A stretch of 64,000 nt of DNA from Rapana venosa. Its lineage: Eukaryota > Mollusca > Gastropoda > Neogastropoda > Muricidae. Under the pieces are notes generated by a model. The model saw only the letters and a list, made by a program, of their open reading frames with translations. It had not been told where the DNA came from and did no database searches. Numbering within the stretch: the first letter of the stretch is position 1; every line of letters begins with the position of its first letter. Below are positions 22,920 to 37,255 of the stretch, in pieces. The position numbers and the translations under genes are program-made. The stretch is taken from positions 52,391,885 through 52,455,884 of the forward strand of contig CM054140.1 in the NCBI GenBank assembly GCA_028751875.1. Direction: 5' to 3'.

Positions 22920-25900
22920 TGACAACCCACATAACACACTGCATGATACTCTACATGACACCCTACATGATACCCTTTATGACACCCCACATCACACCCT
23001 TTCTGACACCATATATGACACCCTACATCACACCCTATCTGATAACCTATATGACACCCTATATCACACCCTATATGACACCCTACATCACACTTTACAT
23101 GAGACCCTATATGACACCCTACATCCAACCCTACATGACACCCTATATGACACCCTATATCAAACCCTATATGACACCCTACATCACACCCTATATGACA
23201 CCCCTTATAAAAACCCTAATGACCCCTTAAAACAACCCTATATGAACCTTAAACCCCTTTTTAAAAACCCTACAAACCCCCTATATGAAAACCCATATAC
23301 ACCCTATAACACTCTATATACAACTACACACCCCCTACATCCACCTTTATACACCCTAATCACACCCTATAGGCCCATACACCCTCTTTACACCCTTATA
23401 ACACCCTAATAAACTTTATACACCTCTTACACCCTATATACACCCTCATACACCTTATCCACACCCTCTTACACCTATTTAAACCCCCTTAATACCCCTA
23501 TATGACCCCCTTAATCACACACTATTGCCCCTTTTTAAACCCTTAAATTGCACCTACATCCCCTTATGACCTTATGACAACTTACTTTGACACCCTTATC
23601 AAACCTTATGTGACCCCCCCAATGACCAAACTCACCCCCTTAATCCCTTAAATTCAACCCACGAAACCAATAACCTTTTTGACACCCTAAAGAACCCTAC
23701 ATCACACCCTATTCACCCCCTTTAGACTTCATATATGCCCTACATCCACCTAATGACCCAATGACATTTTACACCACCCTAATACCCCTCCCCCTCCACC
23801 CTAATTAATACCCTTTATCACCCCTAATGACCCTATCTCCCCCAAAGACACCTTATACCCCCTAAGGGACACCCTACATCACACCCTAATACCCCCTATA
23901 TGACCCCCAAAAGACACCCTAAAATGTTACCCTATTCACACCTTACATCACACACTATATGACACCCTATTGAACCCTTAAACACCCAATCACCCCCTAA
24001 TACCCAAATGACCCTAAGCCCCCCTAATACACCTACAGACACCTCAGGGACACCAATCACACCTACTTAAACTTTTATCCCCTTTAATAACCCCTAAAAA
24101 ACACCCTATTCACCCATGACACCTATTCACCCTACATACCCCCAAAACCCCAAAAAAACCCCCAAAAATGATACTCTATGTCACACCTAAGAACCCTGCA
24201 ATTACCCCTCAACCTTATTACCCCCTACATGACCCCCCAAATGAACCTAATACCCTCATAAACCCCCTTTCATAACACTATATACACCTACATGACACCC
24301 TAATACACCCTAAAATGACACCAATACACCCTATACCTAATCCCCTTAATGACAACATAAGGACATTATATGACCCCCAAAATTTTTCACCTCAGGAACC
24401 CTACATAAACCCCCTACATAACCCCAACATCCAACCCAATGAACCCACAGAACCTAAGTCTCCTAAGCACCCTACTTAAATTTTTTGAAACCTACATCAC
24501 CCCCATAGACCCCATAGACCCCTTTAGACACCAAGACACCTATTTCAAAACCCCTTCAAAACCCCTTTTTTATCACCCCCCAGACCCCCTAATACACCCT
24601 ACATGTACCTAAGGACCCCCCTACAAAAACCCTTAGGGCACCAATACACCCGATGAAACCCTTAAGGGACCCTAAAATCCCCTATTCCCCTCTACCCCCT
24701 ATACACCTACATACACCCAAAGCACCCTACATGACACCCTTATAAACACCCTACATGACACCTATATGCACCCTACATACCCCCTTTATATGACCCTTTT
24801 AATGACACCTTATGACCCCCTTGACCCCTAAGCCCTATATACACCTACTGACCCCAATTATAATTAAATAAACCCCCTAATGACCCCAATAGGGGCACCT
24901 ACTACAATAATACACCACAGCCACCCCAAATACACCCCCACATGACACCCTATATACCCCTACAGACACCCTTATGAACCTACGACCCCTCATGACCCCC
25001 TTATATCCCATTTTTTTGCCACCATATGACACCTTATATGCCCACCTATATTTCCCCCTTTATGCACCCAAAATCCCCCCCTTCATCAAACCTACATCCA
25101 CCCTACATCCACCCTATATGACCCTGTAGACTCCCTACATGCTCCTTTAGACACCTACATGCCCCATATGCACCAAAATCACACCCTATTGACACTCTTC
25201 ATGACATCCCTTTGGACACCCTACTACCCCCCATAGACGCCTATATAACACCCTCATCACACTATATGACCCGTATTTACACCCTCATCAAGCCCTATTG
25301 ACACCCACAGACCCCGTAGGGCACCCTACATGACCCCCTTATGTCCTTATATGACACCTACATCACCCCCTTTTTAGCCTTTTAATCACCCCCTATATGA
25401 AACCCTTGTGACACCCTCATACACCCTGCACCCACCCTACATCACCCTTATATGACAAATTAAAAACTCTATTGCAGCATACATAAACCCTATATTTTCC
25501 CCTTTTTGATACCCTATATGACGCCCCTGTATAAACCCAACATAACCTACATGACCCCCTACTCACACCCATACGCCCATTGACACCCTATATACCCTTT
25601 GACACCCTACTGACCCCCACATAAAACCCTTCACACACCTCCCATGAACCTTATATCCCTACAGACACCCACATGAACCCACTATGACCCCCTAAAAAAC
25701 CCTATATACACCCTATATAACCCCCTTTTGAATCCTTCATAACCCCATGTGCACCCTAAGCCCCTTTTTTAAAAAACTTCTAAACCCCCAAATTTGACCC
25801 CGTATGACCCCCCAACATGTCACCCTACAGAAACCCTACATCACCCCTATATGACACCTAAATCAAAACCCTTTTTTATGAAACCCATAGACCCCCTAAA

Positions 25901-28900
25901 TGACCCCCTACATGACACCCTCAAAACCCCCTTCTTCCACTTTTTTTCACACTAATGCGCCTACATACCCCCTACTGAACTCTCACGTACCCTATATCAA
26001 CCTACATGCCCCTACATGAGCCCTTTTATCAACCCTCATACACCCTACTGACACCCCTTATGCTACCCTTATGACACCCCCATCACACCCTCTTACCCTT
26101 ATATGAACCTATATGAACCCTACATCACCCCTATATGACACCTTATATGACATCTACATCGCACCCAATGCCCCTACATCAACCCTTTTATGACGCCCCA
26201 TATGCACCTTTTGACATTTTCCTATGACACCCTATAGTACCCTTTACCCTATATGACACCCACATAACCCCTACATTTTACATACATGATACCCACTATA
26301 CTATATATACAACCTACATCACACCCTGCATACCCCCTACAGGACACCCTGTTTAAACTACAGTATCCGACATGCCCCCCTATATACCCCCTATATGACA
26401 CCCACATGACCCCCTATTACACCCTTATGAACCCTCTGACACCCATTGAAAACCTTATACCACCTATTGACACCCTTGGGACCTTATAAAACCCCCATAT
26501 TTAAACCCTTTTTCCCCTACATGACCCCCTACATAAACCCCTACATACACCCTAATCACCCATTGACATTTATATGACTCCCTACATGAATCCTATATGC
26601 ACCCTACATCCCCCCATATACAATTTTTAACCCACACCCTATAGACATCAAATGACACCAAATTGACACCACAAACCCCCTATATGACAGCCTTATGACA
26701 CCCTATTTTAAAAATTTTTTGACACCCTACATCACCCCTGTATGACACCCTATTCACACCCTATTGACCCCCTATTTGACCCCTACAGGGGACACCCACT
26801 GACCCCTACATGACCCACATGCCCCCTCTATGAACCCTATATGACAGCCTATATGACCCCTTTTAAAAACACCCTTTATGACCCCCTTTCTAACCCCCTA
26901 TATGACACCCTATATAACCCCCTTTTATGACAATTTTCATACCCCTAATGAACCCCTATATGACACCTCTCAACCCTATAGGACCCCTGTTGACACCCAA
27001 ACAGCCCCCTACATCACACCCCTATATGACACCTAACCCACCCGATAAAACCCCTATATGAATCTATATGACATCTTACATGCCCCTACAAAACCCCCTT
27101 TCTGCCCCTTTTTCACCCCCTCATGACCCCCTACATAACCCCCTAATGACACCATACCGTCCCCTTTTAATCACCCCTTAATAAAACCCACATGCATCCA
27201 AATCCACACTCTGACCCCCTTACAGACACCCTACTACACCCTACATCCCCCTACAGACACCCACATACACCTACATGACACCCTACATAAACCCCCCTAC
27301 ATACCCCCCACATGACCCCTACATGCATTTAAATTACCCCATATATGAAATCACACGCCCCCTTATGACCCCCTACATCACCCCTTTTTTAAAACCCCCT
27401 ATTGACCCCCATATGACACCCTATATGACACTCTCTTCACCCCTTTGATCCTTTTAGACCCCTATATGACCCCCTCTTCAACCCTACATCTCCCCCTAAT
27501 AACCCTACATAACCCCTTTGACCCCTACGTGACACCCTACATGACACCCCTACATAAACCCCCTACTGCCCCCCACTGCACCCACATGACCCCCTCGACC
27601 CCCTACATGACACCTTATATGACATGCCATCACACCCTAATCACCCCGTAAAAACAAACCCTATAGGCCCCTACATCACACCTTACATCCACTCACCACA
27701 CCTTAATGACACCCTATTGTACCCTACATACCCCATATACCCCTACAAAACCCCTTAAAAAGACATCCTTATGCACCCACATGGCCCCCAATGACCCCTA
27801 TATACCCACATCACACCCTTTTATCGCCCCTTTTATAAAACCCTATTGAACTCTCATCACACCCTCATCCACCCTAATAAAACCCCTTTTAAATACCACC
27901 CACATCACACCCTACTAACCACTAAATAAACCCACTTAACACCCATATGATACCCTATCTAAAACCCTTCTCTGACACCCCCCCCAATTCACACCTTACA
28001 TGACCCCCACTGCCCCCTACTTTTCCCCCCCTACATCAACCCTTTAGGCACCCTACACACACCCCGAAGAACTTAATAACCCTACTCACCCCTGCACACC
28101 CTACGACACCAACATCCACCCTACATCACCTCCTACGTTTTCCAAATTTTTACTTTAGGACCGTACTGACACCTTACATTAAGCTTTTGACCCCCTACCT
28201 TCCCCCTACTTTTCCCCCACATCACCCCCTTTTTAGGGCCCCTACATCACCCCCTGCACGCACCTTACTCACACCCCTACATCACACCCAAAAGCACACC
28301 CTACAGCACCCCCAACATCACCCCTACTCACCCCTACTGTATTCAAATGATCCTTAATGACACGAAACGACCCCTTACTTATACGCATTTGACACCCTCC
28401 CTTACCCCTACTTACCCCTATTGACACCCTAATACTTTTTGGACCCCCCACATGACACTACATAAACCCCCCTAATGACCCCCTACAAGTATCTACATGA
28501 CCCCTACTGATACAGGGGGGGTGGGAAGCCTAGTGGTTGAACATTGCGTCGCAATCGCGCCCCGGTTCTTTCCCTTCGAGGGGTTTTTTCTCCTGGATTA
28601 ACATCTGCAGACCACTCTCCCCAAAAGTCCTTGGATAAATATAAACCCGGGCCCGTGTGCAAACGCCACGAAAATCTTGCGCACACGTTAAATCCTGTTC
28701 CCCTTTTTGTAAAAATAGGAAGGTTTTCCAGTGGGAAAAGATACAGAATTTACAAAACCCAAACACACGGGGGTGGAGGGGAAAAAAAGACATAAAATGC
28801 TTATTCATTTTCCCGTATAAAAAAAAAAAAAATAATAAATACCCTAAATGACACCCCCAATCACACCCTTTTGAACCATTTGACACCCCAGATCACCATT

Positions 28901-29064
28901 AACCCTATTTGACACCCTACATGACACCCCAATGACACCCATCCAACCCTACTAATCCTAAATCAAAAACCCCATATGACCCCTACATCAACCCTATATG
29001 CACCCATCTAAAAACCCCATATGACCCCAATACACCATACATCACACCCACATCACACCCTATA
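22920..29064 (-). repeat. 12-bp satellite, left arm
   Basis: The plus strand reads TGACACCCTATA or variants (ACATGA, ATATGA, ACATCA steps), the reverse complement of the right arm. 22920-23220 is clean. 23220-28500 shows many apparent deletions and substitutions, with the 12-bp phase often lost. A SINE2 copy sits at 28510-28835. Since 12 is a multiple of three and the monomer lacks stops, it can be read as the repeating peptide MTPY, which I do not regard as a gene product. Confidence 0.9.
28510..28840 (+). mobile_element. SINE2 inside the satellite, near the inversion centre
   Basis: A tRNA-like head (GCCTAGTGGTTGAACATTGC, then a degraded B box) is followed by the SINE2 body with GCGCACACGTTAAATCCTGT and an A-rich tail. 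It has more changes than the copy at 63309-63656. It breaks the left arm about 230 bp before the orientation flip. Confidence 0.8.
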
Positions 29065-30327
29065 TGGGTGTGATTTGGGGTGTGATTTGGTGTGATGTAA
29101 GGTGTGATGTAAGGGGATTGGGGTCATAGAGTGTAATTTTGGGGTGTTAGGGTTTTCATATAGGGGTGATGTGGGGGTGATTAGGGTGTCATATAGGGGC
29201 ATTAGGGTGTCAATAGGGGGTAAAATAGGGGGTCATATGGGTTAAAGTAAGTGTCATGAGGTGTGTGTGGGTGTCTGTGGGGGTTCATGAGGATTCATTT
29301 TGGGTGTATATAGGGGGGGGCATGTAGGTGTGAGTAGTGTGTTTAGGGTTTTGATGTAGGGTGTGATTGGGGGTCATATAGGATGTCACGTAGGGTGTCT
29401 TAGGGGGTGATTAGGGGGGTGTAGGGGGTGATGTGGGTGTCTAAGGGGTGTTGCAGGGTTCATTAGGGTGTGATGAGGGTTCATTTTGGGTGCCATGTAG
29501 GGTGTGATGTAAGGTGTCATATAGGGTGTCATGTAGGGTGTCATATAAGGGCTTTATGTAGGGTGTCATATAAGGTGTTATGTATGGTGTCATATAAGGT
29601 GTCATGTAGGGTGCCATATAGGGTGTCATGTAGGGTGTCATGTAGGGTGTGATATAGGGTGTCGTGTAGGGTATCATGGAGGCTTTGATATATGGTTTCA
29701 TGTAGTGTGTCATGTAGGGTGCGATATAGGGTGTCATGTAGGGAGTGATGTAGGGTGTCATATAGGGTGTCATATAAGGTGTCATGTAGGGTTGTATTTA
29801 GGGTGTGATGTAGGGTGATAAAGGGTGTGATGATAGGGTGTGCATATAGAGGTGTCATATAAGGTGTCATGTAGGTGTTGATGTAAGGTTGTATGATAGG
29901 GTGTCATATAAGGTGTGTGTATGTAGTGGTGCATATAGGTGTCATGTAGGGTGTCATATAGATGTCATGTAGGGTGTGATGTAGGGTGTCATATAGGGTG
30001 TCATAGGTATAGGGTTTCATATAGGTGTTCATATAAGTGCTGCATGTAGGGTGTCATGTAGGCTGTGATGTCTGGGTCATGAAGGTGTGCATGTAGGGTG
30101 TCATTAAGGTGTCATAAGGGTGTCATGTAGGGGTCATATAGAGTGTGATGTAAGTGTCATCAGGGTGTAGATGTAGGGTGTCATATAGGTGTCATGTACT
30201 GTGTTATATAGGGTGTCATACAGCTGTGTATGTAGATGTCATATAGGGTGTCAGTAGGGTGTCATATAGGGTGTCATGTAGAGTGTCATGTAGGGTTTCA
30301 TGTAGGGTGTCATGTAGGGTGTCATAT
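29065..30327 (+). repeat. 12-bp satellite, right arm, proximal part
   Basis: The orientation flips at about 29,065 with the near-palindrome ATCACACCC-TATAT-GGGTGTGAT. The array then runs as GGGTGTCATATA and variants. The first kilobase is irregular and becomes more regular to the right. Confidence 0.9.
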
Positions 30328-30692
30328 TCGGTCAAATACGTCTAGTTTTCCGTTTGTCCAGCTCTGTGAAGTTATTTAGGAGTAGTTCTTGACAACAAAG
30401 CTCTCATGAAAAAATTCATCACCTCAGACCTGCACTTCTTGCTCTATCATACGGCGGCATAAGGCGCGATCGCAAGTATGTCACTGATGCAACGTTCCAA
30501 GCTGGTGTCATCTCTGATTCTTTCACGTTTAGACTACTGTAATTCTCTTATGGCTGGCCTACCAGCATCATTCATCCACTCTCTTCAACGCATACAAAAC
30601 TCTGAAGCTCGACTGGTCCTAAGAAAGAAAAAATCTGAACACATCACTCCTCTTCTGCGATCTCTTCACTGGTTACCTGTCTCACAAAGACG
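30328..30692 (+). mobile_element. LINE reverse-transcriptase fragment trapped in satellite
   Basis: The plus strand encodes the same RT C-terminal segment as the minus-strand LINE at 3520-5600. It has TTAGGAGTAGTTCTTGAC (LGVVLD), then a frame with [14 protein letters not shown] and SLHWLPV at 30478-30690. Both ends are inside the coding region and both join satellite directly (TGTCATAT on the left, GATGTAGGGTGTCAT on the right). It is therefore an internal fragment, not a normal insertion with its own 3' end. Confidence 0.85.
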
Positions 30693-33600
30693 ATGTAGGG
30701 TGTCATATATGGTTTCAAATAGAGCGTCATAAAAGGGCGTGATGTAGGGTGTCATATAGGGTGTCATATAGTGTGTCATGTAGGGTGTGATGTAGGGTGT
30801 GGTATAGGGTGTGATGTAGGGTGTGATAGAACGGGTGTGATAGTCGATGGTTAGTGAATAATAATGTGATATATGATGTCATATGGGTGTCATATGGGTG
30901 TCATGGATTAGGGTGTCCATATAGGGTGTCATATTAGGGTGTCAATAGGTGTCATTTAGGGTGTCATAGAGGGTGTCATTTAGGGTGTCATATAGGGTGT
31001 CATGAAAGGGCGTGATGTAGGGTGTCATGTAGGGTGTAATGTAGAGTGTCATGTAGGGTGTCATATAGGGTTGTATGTAGGGTGTCATATAAGGGTGTCA
31101 TATAGGTGTCATTAGGGTGTGATTAGGGTGATGGTCATATAGGGTGTCATGTAGGGTGTCATATAGGGTGTATAAGGGTGTATTCTAGGGTGTCGATTAG
31201 TGTCATTGTAGGGTGTCATATAGGGTGTCATGTGGCGTGTCATATAGGGTGTCATATAGGGTGTCATTTAGGGTATCATATAGGGTGTCATATAGGGTGT
31301 CATATAAGGTGTCATATAGGGTGTCATGTAGGGTGCCATATAGGGTGTCATGAAAGGGCGTGATGTAGGGTGTCATGTAGGGTGTCATGTAGGGTGTGAT
31401 GTAGAGTGTCATGTAGGGTGTCATATAGGGTTGTATGTAGGGTGTCATATAGGGTGTCATGTAGGGTGTCATATAGGGCGTCATATGGGCTGTCATGTAG
31501 GGTGTCAAAGGGTGCATTAGGGTGTCATAATAGGGTGTCATTAGGGTATGGGTTCATATACGGGTGTCTATAGTTATGGGTGTCATGTAGGGTGTCATAA
31601 AGGGTAAGTGGGTGTCATGAAGGGCTGTCGTGTAGGGTGTCATGTAGGGTGTCATGTAGAGTGTGATGTATGGTGTCATGTAGGATCTGATTAGGGTTGA
31701 TGTAGGGTGTATATGGGTTAGTAGGTGTCATATAGGGCTGTCATGTAGGGTGTCATAAAGGTGTCATATAGGGCTGTCATATAGGGTTTCATGTAGGGTG
31801 TTGAGTGTAAAAGGGTGTATGTAGGGTGTCTAGTGTATTGAGGTGTCATGTAGGGTGTGATGTAGGTGTCATACAGGGCTGTTAGGTGTGATGTAGGTGT
31901 CATAATAGGGTGTGATGTAGGGTTGTCATAAAGGTGTCATATAGGGTTCATATAGGGTATCATTTAGGTGTATTAGGGTGGATTGTAGGGTGTATGTAGG
32001 GTGTATAAGGGTCATAGGGTGTCATATAGGTGTGTGAGAAGGTGTCATAAGGGGTCATATATGGGTGTCATATAGGGTGTCATATAGGGTTTGAATTAGG
32101 GTGTCATATAGGTGTCATATAGGGTGTCATAAGGGTGATATGATAGGGTGTGATGTAGGGTGTGGATGTAGGGTGTCATACGGTATAGGGTGTCATATAG
32201 GGTGTGATTTAGGGTGTCATGTAGGTGTCATATAGGGTGTCATGTAGGGTGTCGTATAAGGGTGTAATAGGGTGTCATATAAGGTGTCATATAGGGGTGT
32301 CATATAGGGTTCATATAGGGCAATTAGTCTAATAGGTGTGATGTAGGGTGTATATAAGTGTGTGATGTACGGCGTCATGTAGGTGTCATATAGGGTGTCA
32401 TATAGGTGCAATAGGGTGTGATGTAGGGTGTCATATAGGAGTCTTATACTGGGTGATGTAGGGTTGATGTAGGGTGTGATGTAGGGTGTCATATGCAGTG
32501 TCATATAGGGTGTGATTAGGGTGTGTGGGTGTTATTGGTGTATGTAGGGTGTCCATGGGGTCATTAGGGTGTCTATAAGGGTGTCATATAGGGTCATGGT
32601 GTCTTAGGCATAAAGTGTAGTAGGGTGTAGTATAAGGGTGTCATGTAGGGGTCATGTAGGGTGTCATATAGGGTGTCATTAGGGTGTCATATAGGGTGTG
32701 ATGTAGGTGTCATATAGGTTGTGGTCTGATAGGGTGTCATATAGGTGTGATGTGGGTGTCATATACAGGGTGTGATGTAGGTGTGATGTAGGGTGTCATG
32801 AAGGAGTGTCATAAAGGGTATTAGCGTCATATAGGGTGTATGTAGGGTGTCAGTAGGGTGTCATATAGGGTGATGTAGGGTGTCATACAGGCTGTCCATA
32901 GTAGGGTGTCATATAGGGTGTCATACGGGTTTTCATAAGTGGATAGGGTCATGTAGGGTGTATATAGGGTGTCATATAGGGTGATGTACGGGTGTATGTA
33001 GGGTGTCATATAGGGTGTCATATAAATGGTTCATGTAGGGTGTCATAGACGTCTATAGGGTGTCATGAGGTGTCAATTAGGGTTTATATAAGTGTCATAT
33101 AGGGTGTGATGTAGGGTGTCATGTAGGTGTGCATGTAGGGTGTAAGTAGGGTGTCATATAGGTGACATAATTATGAGGAGTTGGTCATGTACGGATTGTC
33201 TGTATAGGGTGTCAAATGTCAGGGTTTCATATAGGTGTCATTAGGGTGTGATGTAGGTGTCATGTAGGGTGTCGATAGTAAGGGGTGACATATAGTGTAG
33301 TAGGGTTCATTGAGTATAGGTGTCATGTAGGGTATATAAGGGTGTCATGTAGGGTGTCTTGTAGGGTGTACATGTAGGTGTCATGTAGAGGTGTGATGTA
33401 AGGGTTGTCTTATAAGTCTGTATATAGGGTGTCATGTAGGGTTCTGAGTGATCGTAGGGGTGTCATATAGGGTGTCATGTAGGTGTCATAAAGATAGTCA
33501 TATAGGGCTTCAATAGGGTTTCATTTAGGGTGTGATGTAAAAGGGTGTCATAAAGATGTATATAGGGCTTCATATAGGGTTTCATTTAGGGTGTGATGTA

Positions 33601-35290
33601 GGGTGTGATGGAGGGTGTGATTGAGGTGTGATGTAGGGTGTGATGGAGGGTGTGATGGAGGGTGTCATACAGGGCGTCATGTAGGGTGTCATAATAGGGT
33701 GTGATGTAGGGTGTCCTATAGGGTGTCATATAGTGTGTCATGTAGGGTGTCCTAAAGGGTGTGATGTAGGGTGTCATATAAGGTGTCATATAGGGTGTCA
33801 TAAGGGTATCATATAGGGTGGGATGTAGGGTGTCAGATAGGGTGTTAAATAGGGTGTCATATAAGGTGTCCTAGAAGGTGTCATACAGGGCGTAATGTAT
33901 GGTGTCATATAGGGTGTCATATAGGGTTTGAATTAAGGTTTTCATATAGGGTGTCATATAGGGCGTCATAACTGGGCTTGATGTAGGGTGTGATGTAGGG
34001 TGTGATATAGGGTGTGATTTAGGGTGTGATGTATGGTGTGATATAGGGTGTGATATAGGGTGTAATGTAGGGTGTCGTATAGGGTGTCATATAGAGTGTC
34101 ATATAGGGCATCGTATAGACTGTGATGTAGGGTGTAATACAGGGTGTGATGTAGGGCGTCATGTAGGGTGTCATATAAGGTGTCATATAGGGTGTCATAT
34201 AGGGTGTGATGTAGGGTGTCATATAGGATGTCATATAGGGTTTGATGTAGGGTGTGATGTAGGGTGTGATGTAGGGTGTGATGTAGGGTGTTATGTAGTG
34301 TGTCATATGGGCGCCATATAGGGTGTGATGTAGGTTGTGATGTAGGGTGCCATGAAGGGTGTCATATAGGGTGTCATAAAGGGTGTCATATAGGGCGTCA
34401 TATAGGGTGTCATGTAGGGTGTCATGTAGGGTGTAATGTTGGGTGTCATATAGGGTGTCATGTCGGGTGTCATATAGGGGGTGATGTAGGGTGTCATATA
34501 GGGTGTCATATAGGGCGTCATATAGGTTGTGATGTAGGGTGTCATACAGGGTGTGATCCAGGGTGCCATGTAGGGTGTCATAAAGAGTGTCATATAGGGT
34601 GTCATACAGGGTGATATGTAGGGTGTCATGTAGGGTGTCATGTAGGGTGTCATGTAGGGTGTCATATAGGGTTTGATGTAGGGTGTCATACAGGGCGTCA
34701 TGTAGGGTGTCATGTAGGGTGTCACATACGGTTTCACATAAAGTGTCATGTAGGGTGTGATAAAGGGTGTCACGTAAGGTGTGATGTGGCGTGTGATATA
34801 GGGTGTGATGTAGGGTGTCATATAGGGTGTCATATAGAATGTCATGTAGTGTGTGATTTAGGGTGTCATGCAGGGTGTAATGTAGGGTGTTATATAAGGT
34901 GACATATAGGGTGTGATGTAGTGTGTCATGTAGAGTGTCATGTAGGCTGTGATAAAGGGTGTCATATATGGTGACATATATAGTGTGATGTAGGGTGTCA
35001 TGTCGGATGTCATATAGGGTGTGATGTTAGGTGTCATATAGGGTGTCATGTAGGGTGTCGTATAGGGTGTGATGTAGGGCGTCATGTAGGGTGTCATATA
35101 GGGTGTCATGTAGGGTGTCATATAGGGTGTCATATAGAGTGTGATGTAGGGTGTCATATAGGGTGTCATATAGGGTGTCATATTTGATGTCATGTAGGGT
35201 GTTATCTAGGGTGTCATGTAGGGTGTCATGTAGGGTGTCATGTAGGGTGTCATGTAGGGTGTCATATAGGGTGTCATAAAGGGTGTCATG
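30693..35290 (+). repeat. 12-bp satellite, right arm, distal part
   Basis: GGGTGTCATATA, GGGTGTCATGTA and GGGTGTGATGTA monomers continue. From about 33.5 kb on they are very regular. Irregular stretches between 31.5 and 33.5 kb look like consensus errors. The last 2 kb closely match 52100-52797, including the shared variant stretch GTCATATTTGATGTCATGTA. Confidence 0.9.
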
Positions 35291-35400
35291 TGGGGTCTCA
35301 CAGACACACACTCACACACACACACTCACACACACACACACACACTCACACAAACACACACACACACACGCACACACACACACACACTCTCACACACACT
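35291..35400. repeat. CA microsatellite at satellite right edge
   Basis: CTCACA and CACACA repeats directly follow GGGTGTCATGTGGGGTCTCA. The same junction recurs at 52785-52830. Confidence 0.9.
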
Positions 35401-35998
35401 GTTAGAAGAAAACTTGAGGACATGTATAAAACATTTTGGATCTACCAAAAGAAAGAGTTTGCAAAACTAAAATTTTATGATTTTGCTCACCAAAAATACA
35501 GATTGGAACCATGCTTAGTAAACATATGAAAACAACAACTCATAAGAAGACAATGTAAATTTACGCACAGCTGTCACAATTTAAATGATAGAGAAAGGGA
35601 GACACCAAAATATAATCCAGAGAGGACAGAAAAATGTAGACACTGTAACAAAATTGAAGATGAATTTCATTTACTTGATGAATGCATTTTATATGATGAA
35701 CTCAGAAATAATTTGTTATTAAAAATCAAAACGAGAGACAAAGAACGCAAAAACTGTGTACATAAATTAAGTGACATAATCACAGTTGATATATATCAAG
35801 CAGATATCATCAGATATGTGTATGAGTGTTTTGAAAAAAGAGAGAAAGAGAAGTAGAATACAACATGTTTTTTAGTGTACATCACTTTTAGCCAAAATAG
35901 ATAATTATAGTTGATGTTTTTGTTGTGTCAAATAAGTCTACATGACTTAAATGGCAATAAAATATTCTGAATCTGAATCTGAATCTGAATCTGAATCA
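35401..35998 (+). mobile_element. LINE 3' end with (TGAATC)n tail
   Basis: Frame 35401-35856 encodes the C-terminus of a non-LTR element ORF2-like protein, interrupted by one in-frame TGA at 35527-35529 and ending in TAG at 35854-35856. It contains a zinc-finger-like C-x2-C-x7-H-x4-C pattern (EKCRHCNKIEDEFHLLDEC), typical of the C-terminus of several LINE groups. The 3' end is about five TGAATC units. CA microsatellite flanks both sides, with a near-repeated sequence suggesting target duplication. Unit C lacks this insertion. Confidence 0.75.
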
Positions 35999-36270
<272 letters not shown>

Positions 36271-36482
36271 TGAAGTTTCCTGTGACAAGTCGTCACTGTC
36301 AACGCTATTGGTCCAGAGGGCTGAGTACTGTGCAGTGCACAGCAACAACTTGTGATGCCAGCCTGACATTCCTCACTCTTCATTCCACCCGGGGTGGTGG
36401 TGGTGGCCGATGCAAGTTCAGAGCGACAAGCGGGACCACACTACGCGTTGTCGACTGGGGCATTTTCTACCTGAGGCTACAG
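36271..36482 (+). other. Leader segment (exon-0-like), unit B
   Basis: Unique sequence ending CTACAG, followed by GTAACT at 36483. ATTGG (a reversed CCAAT) occurs near 36307. The 3' splice-like end is kept in unit C at 53348. It could be a first exon, but no promoter element can be shown. Confidence 0.35.
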
Positions 36483-36582
36483 GTAACTACAGTTAATGCT
36501 GTTTATTCCTACCGATTTCTTTTAGCATTGGGAGATTTTTTTTTTCAAAAACCTGTTTTAACAGTTTTACAAGCAAGAAGAT

Positions 36583-36783
36583 GAATCGAATTTTGTCCCG
36601 TGTGCGAACGCACGCAGAACATCTTGCGCACACGTTAAATCCTGTTCCGCTTTTCGTAAGAGTAGGCCATTGTGTGCCGGTGGGAACGGATGACAGAATT
36701 GACAAAACCGCATACATTTGGGGACTGGATGTAAAAAAGCACATGAGTGCTTATTCCATTATCCTCAATATAAAATAATAAAA
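36583..36783 (+). mobile_element. Head-less SINE2, unit B
   Basis: The same truncated insertion as in unit A, nearly identical in sequence, including the ATTTGGGGACTGGATGTAAA region and an A/T tail. Confidence 0.85.
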
Positions 36784-37097
36784 TTAATTTTTTTTTTAAT
36801 TTGATGATTCGAAAAGCTTGAATAGATTATATAGCTGGGGGCAAGATTTCCGTGCGCTCTCTCTCCTGTGAGTTGACTTTGACTTGACCTCTTTAGGAGT
36901 TACTGAGGCACTGCATTGAAATCTTCATGTAGTTAGTGTCTGGAGCAAGCTGAGTATAGCGGAACCTTTTCGGGCTATCCGTGTTTGTTACCGACCATAG
37001 TGAATCTTGTAGGAAAGATAGATAGGTTTGTCGTGTGTGTGCAAGTTGCTTGTTCTGTAAAGTTAGGCATGGGACCTCGAAGTTTGGTTCTGTTTGT
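36784..37097. other. Non-coding interval, unit B
   Basis: Nearly identical to 6018-6330. No gene is seen. Confidence 0.5.
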
Positions 37098-37255
37098 TGT
37101 TGTTGTTGTTGTTGTACTTTGGCTAGAGCTCCGAGGTTCACCAATGGTGAAATTGTTTGCGTACGCGACCGTTTTTGCCCCCATCATGAAGATAGTTGCA
37201 GTCAGACCTTTGGGATGATGTCTAAAGGCACCAATGTACACGCTTTGTGTTTTTA
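37098..37255 (-). mobile_element. SINE1 3'-end piece with GTT tail, unit B
   Basis: Six GTT units precede GGCTAGAGCTCCGAGGTTCA, the SINE1 3' end in reverse. The element is cut off near 37250 before its tRNA-like head. Confidence 0.7.

Noticed and set aside
22920..35290. Telomere-like repeats, because TAGGG recurs
   Set aside because: The period is 12 bp (GGGTGTCATATA), not six, and it contains no tandem TTAGGG. It lies interstitially in both orientations.
29441..35311. Many long frames encoding MTPY, DTLY, GCHI or CRVS repeats, as candidate repeat proteins
   Set aside because: The 12-bp satellite monomer is a multiple of three and has no stop, so open frames arise on both strands automatically. 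They break wherever the satellite has an indel.
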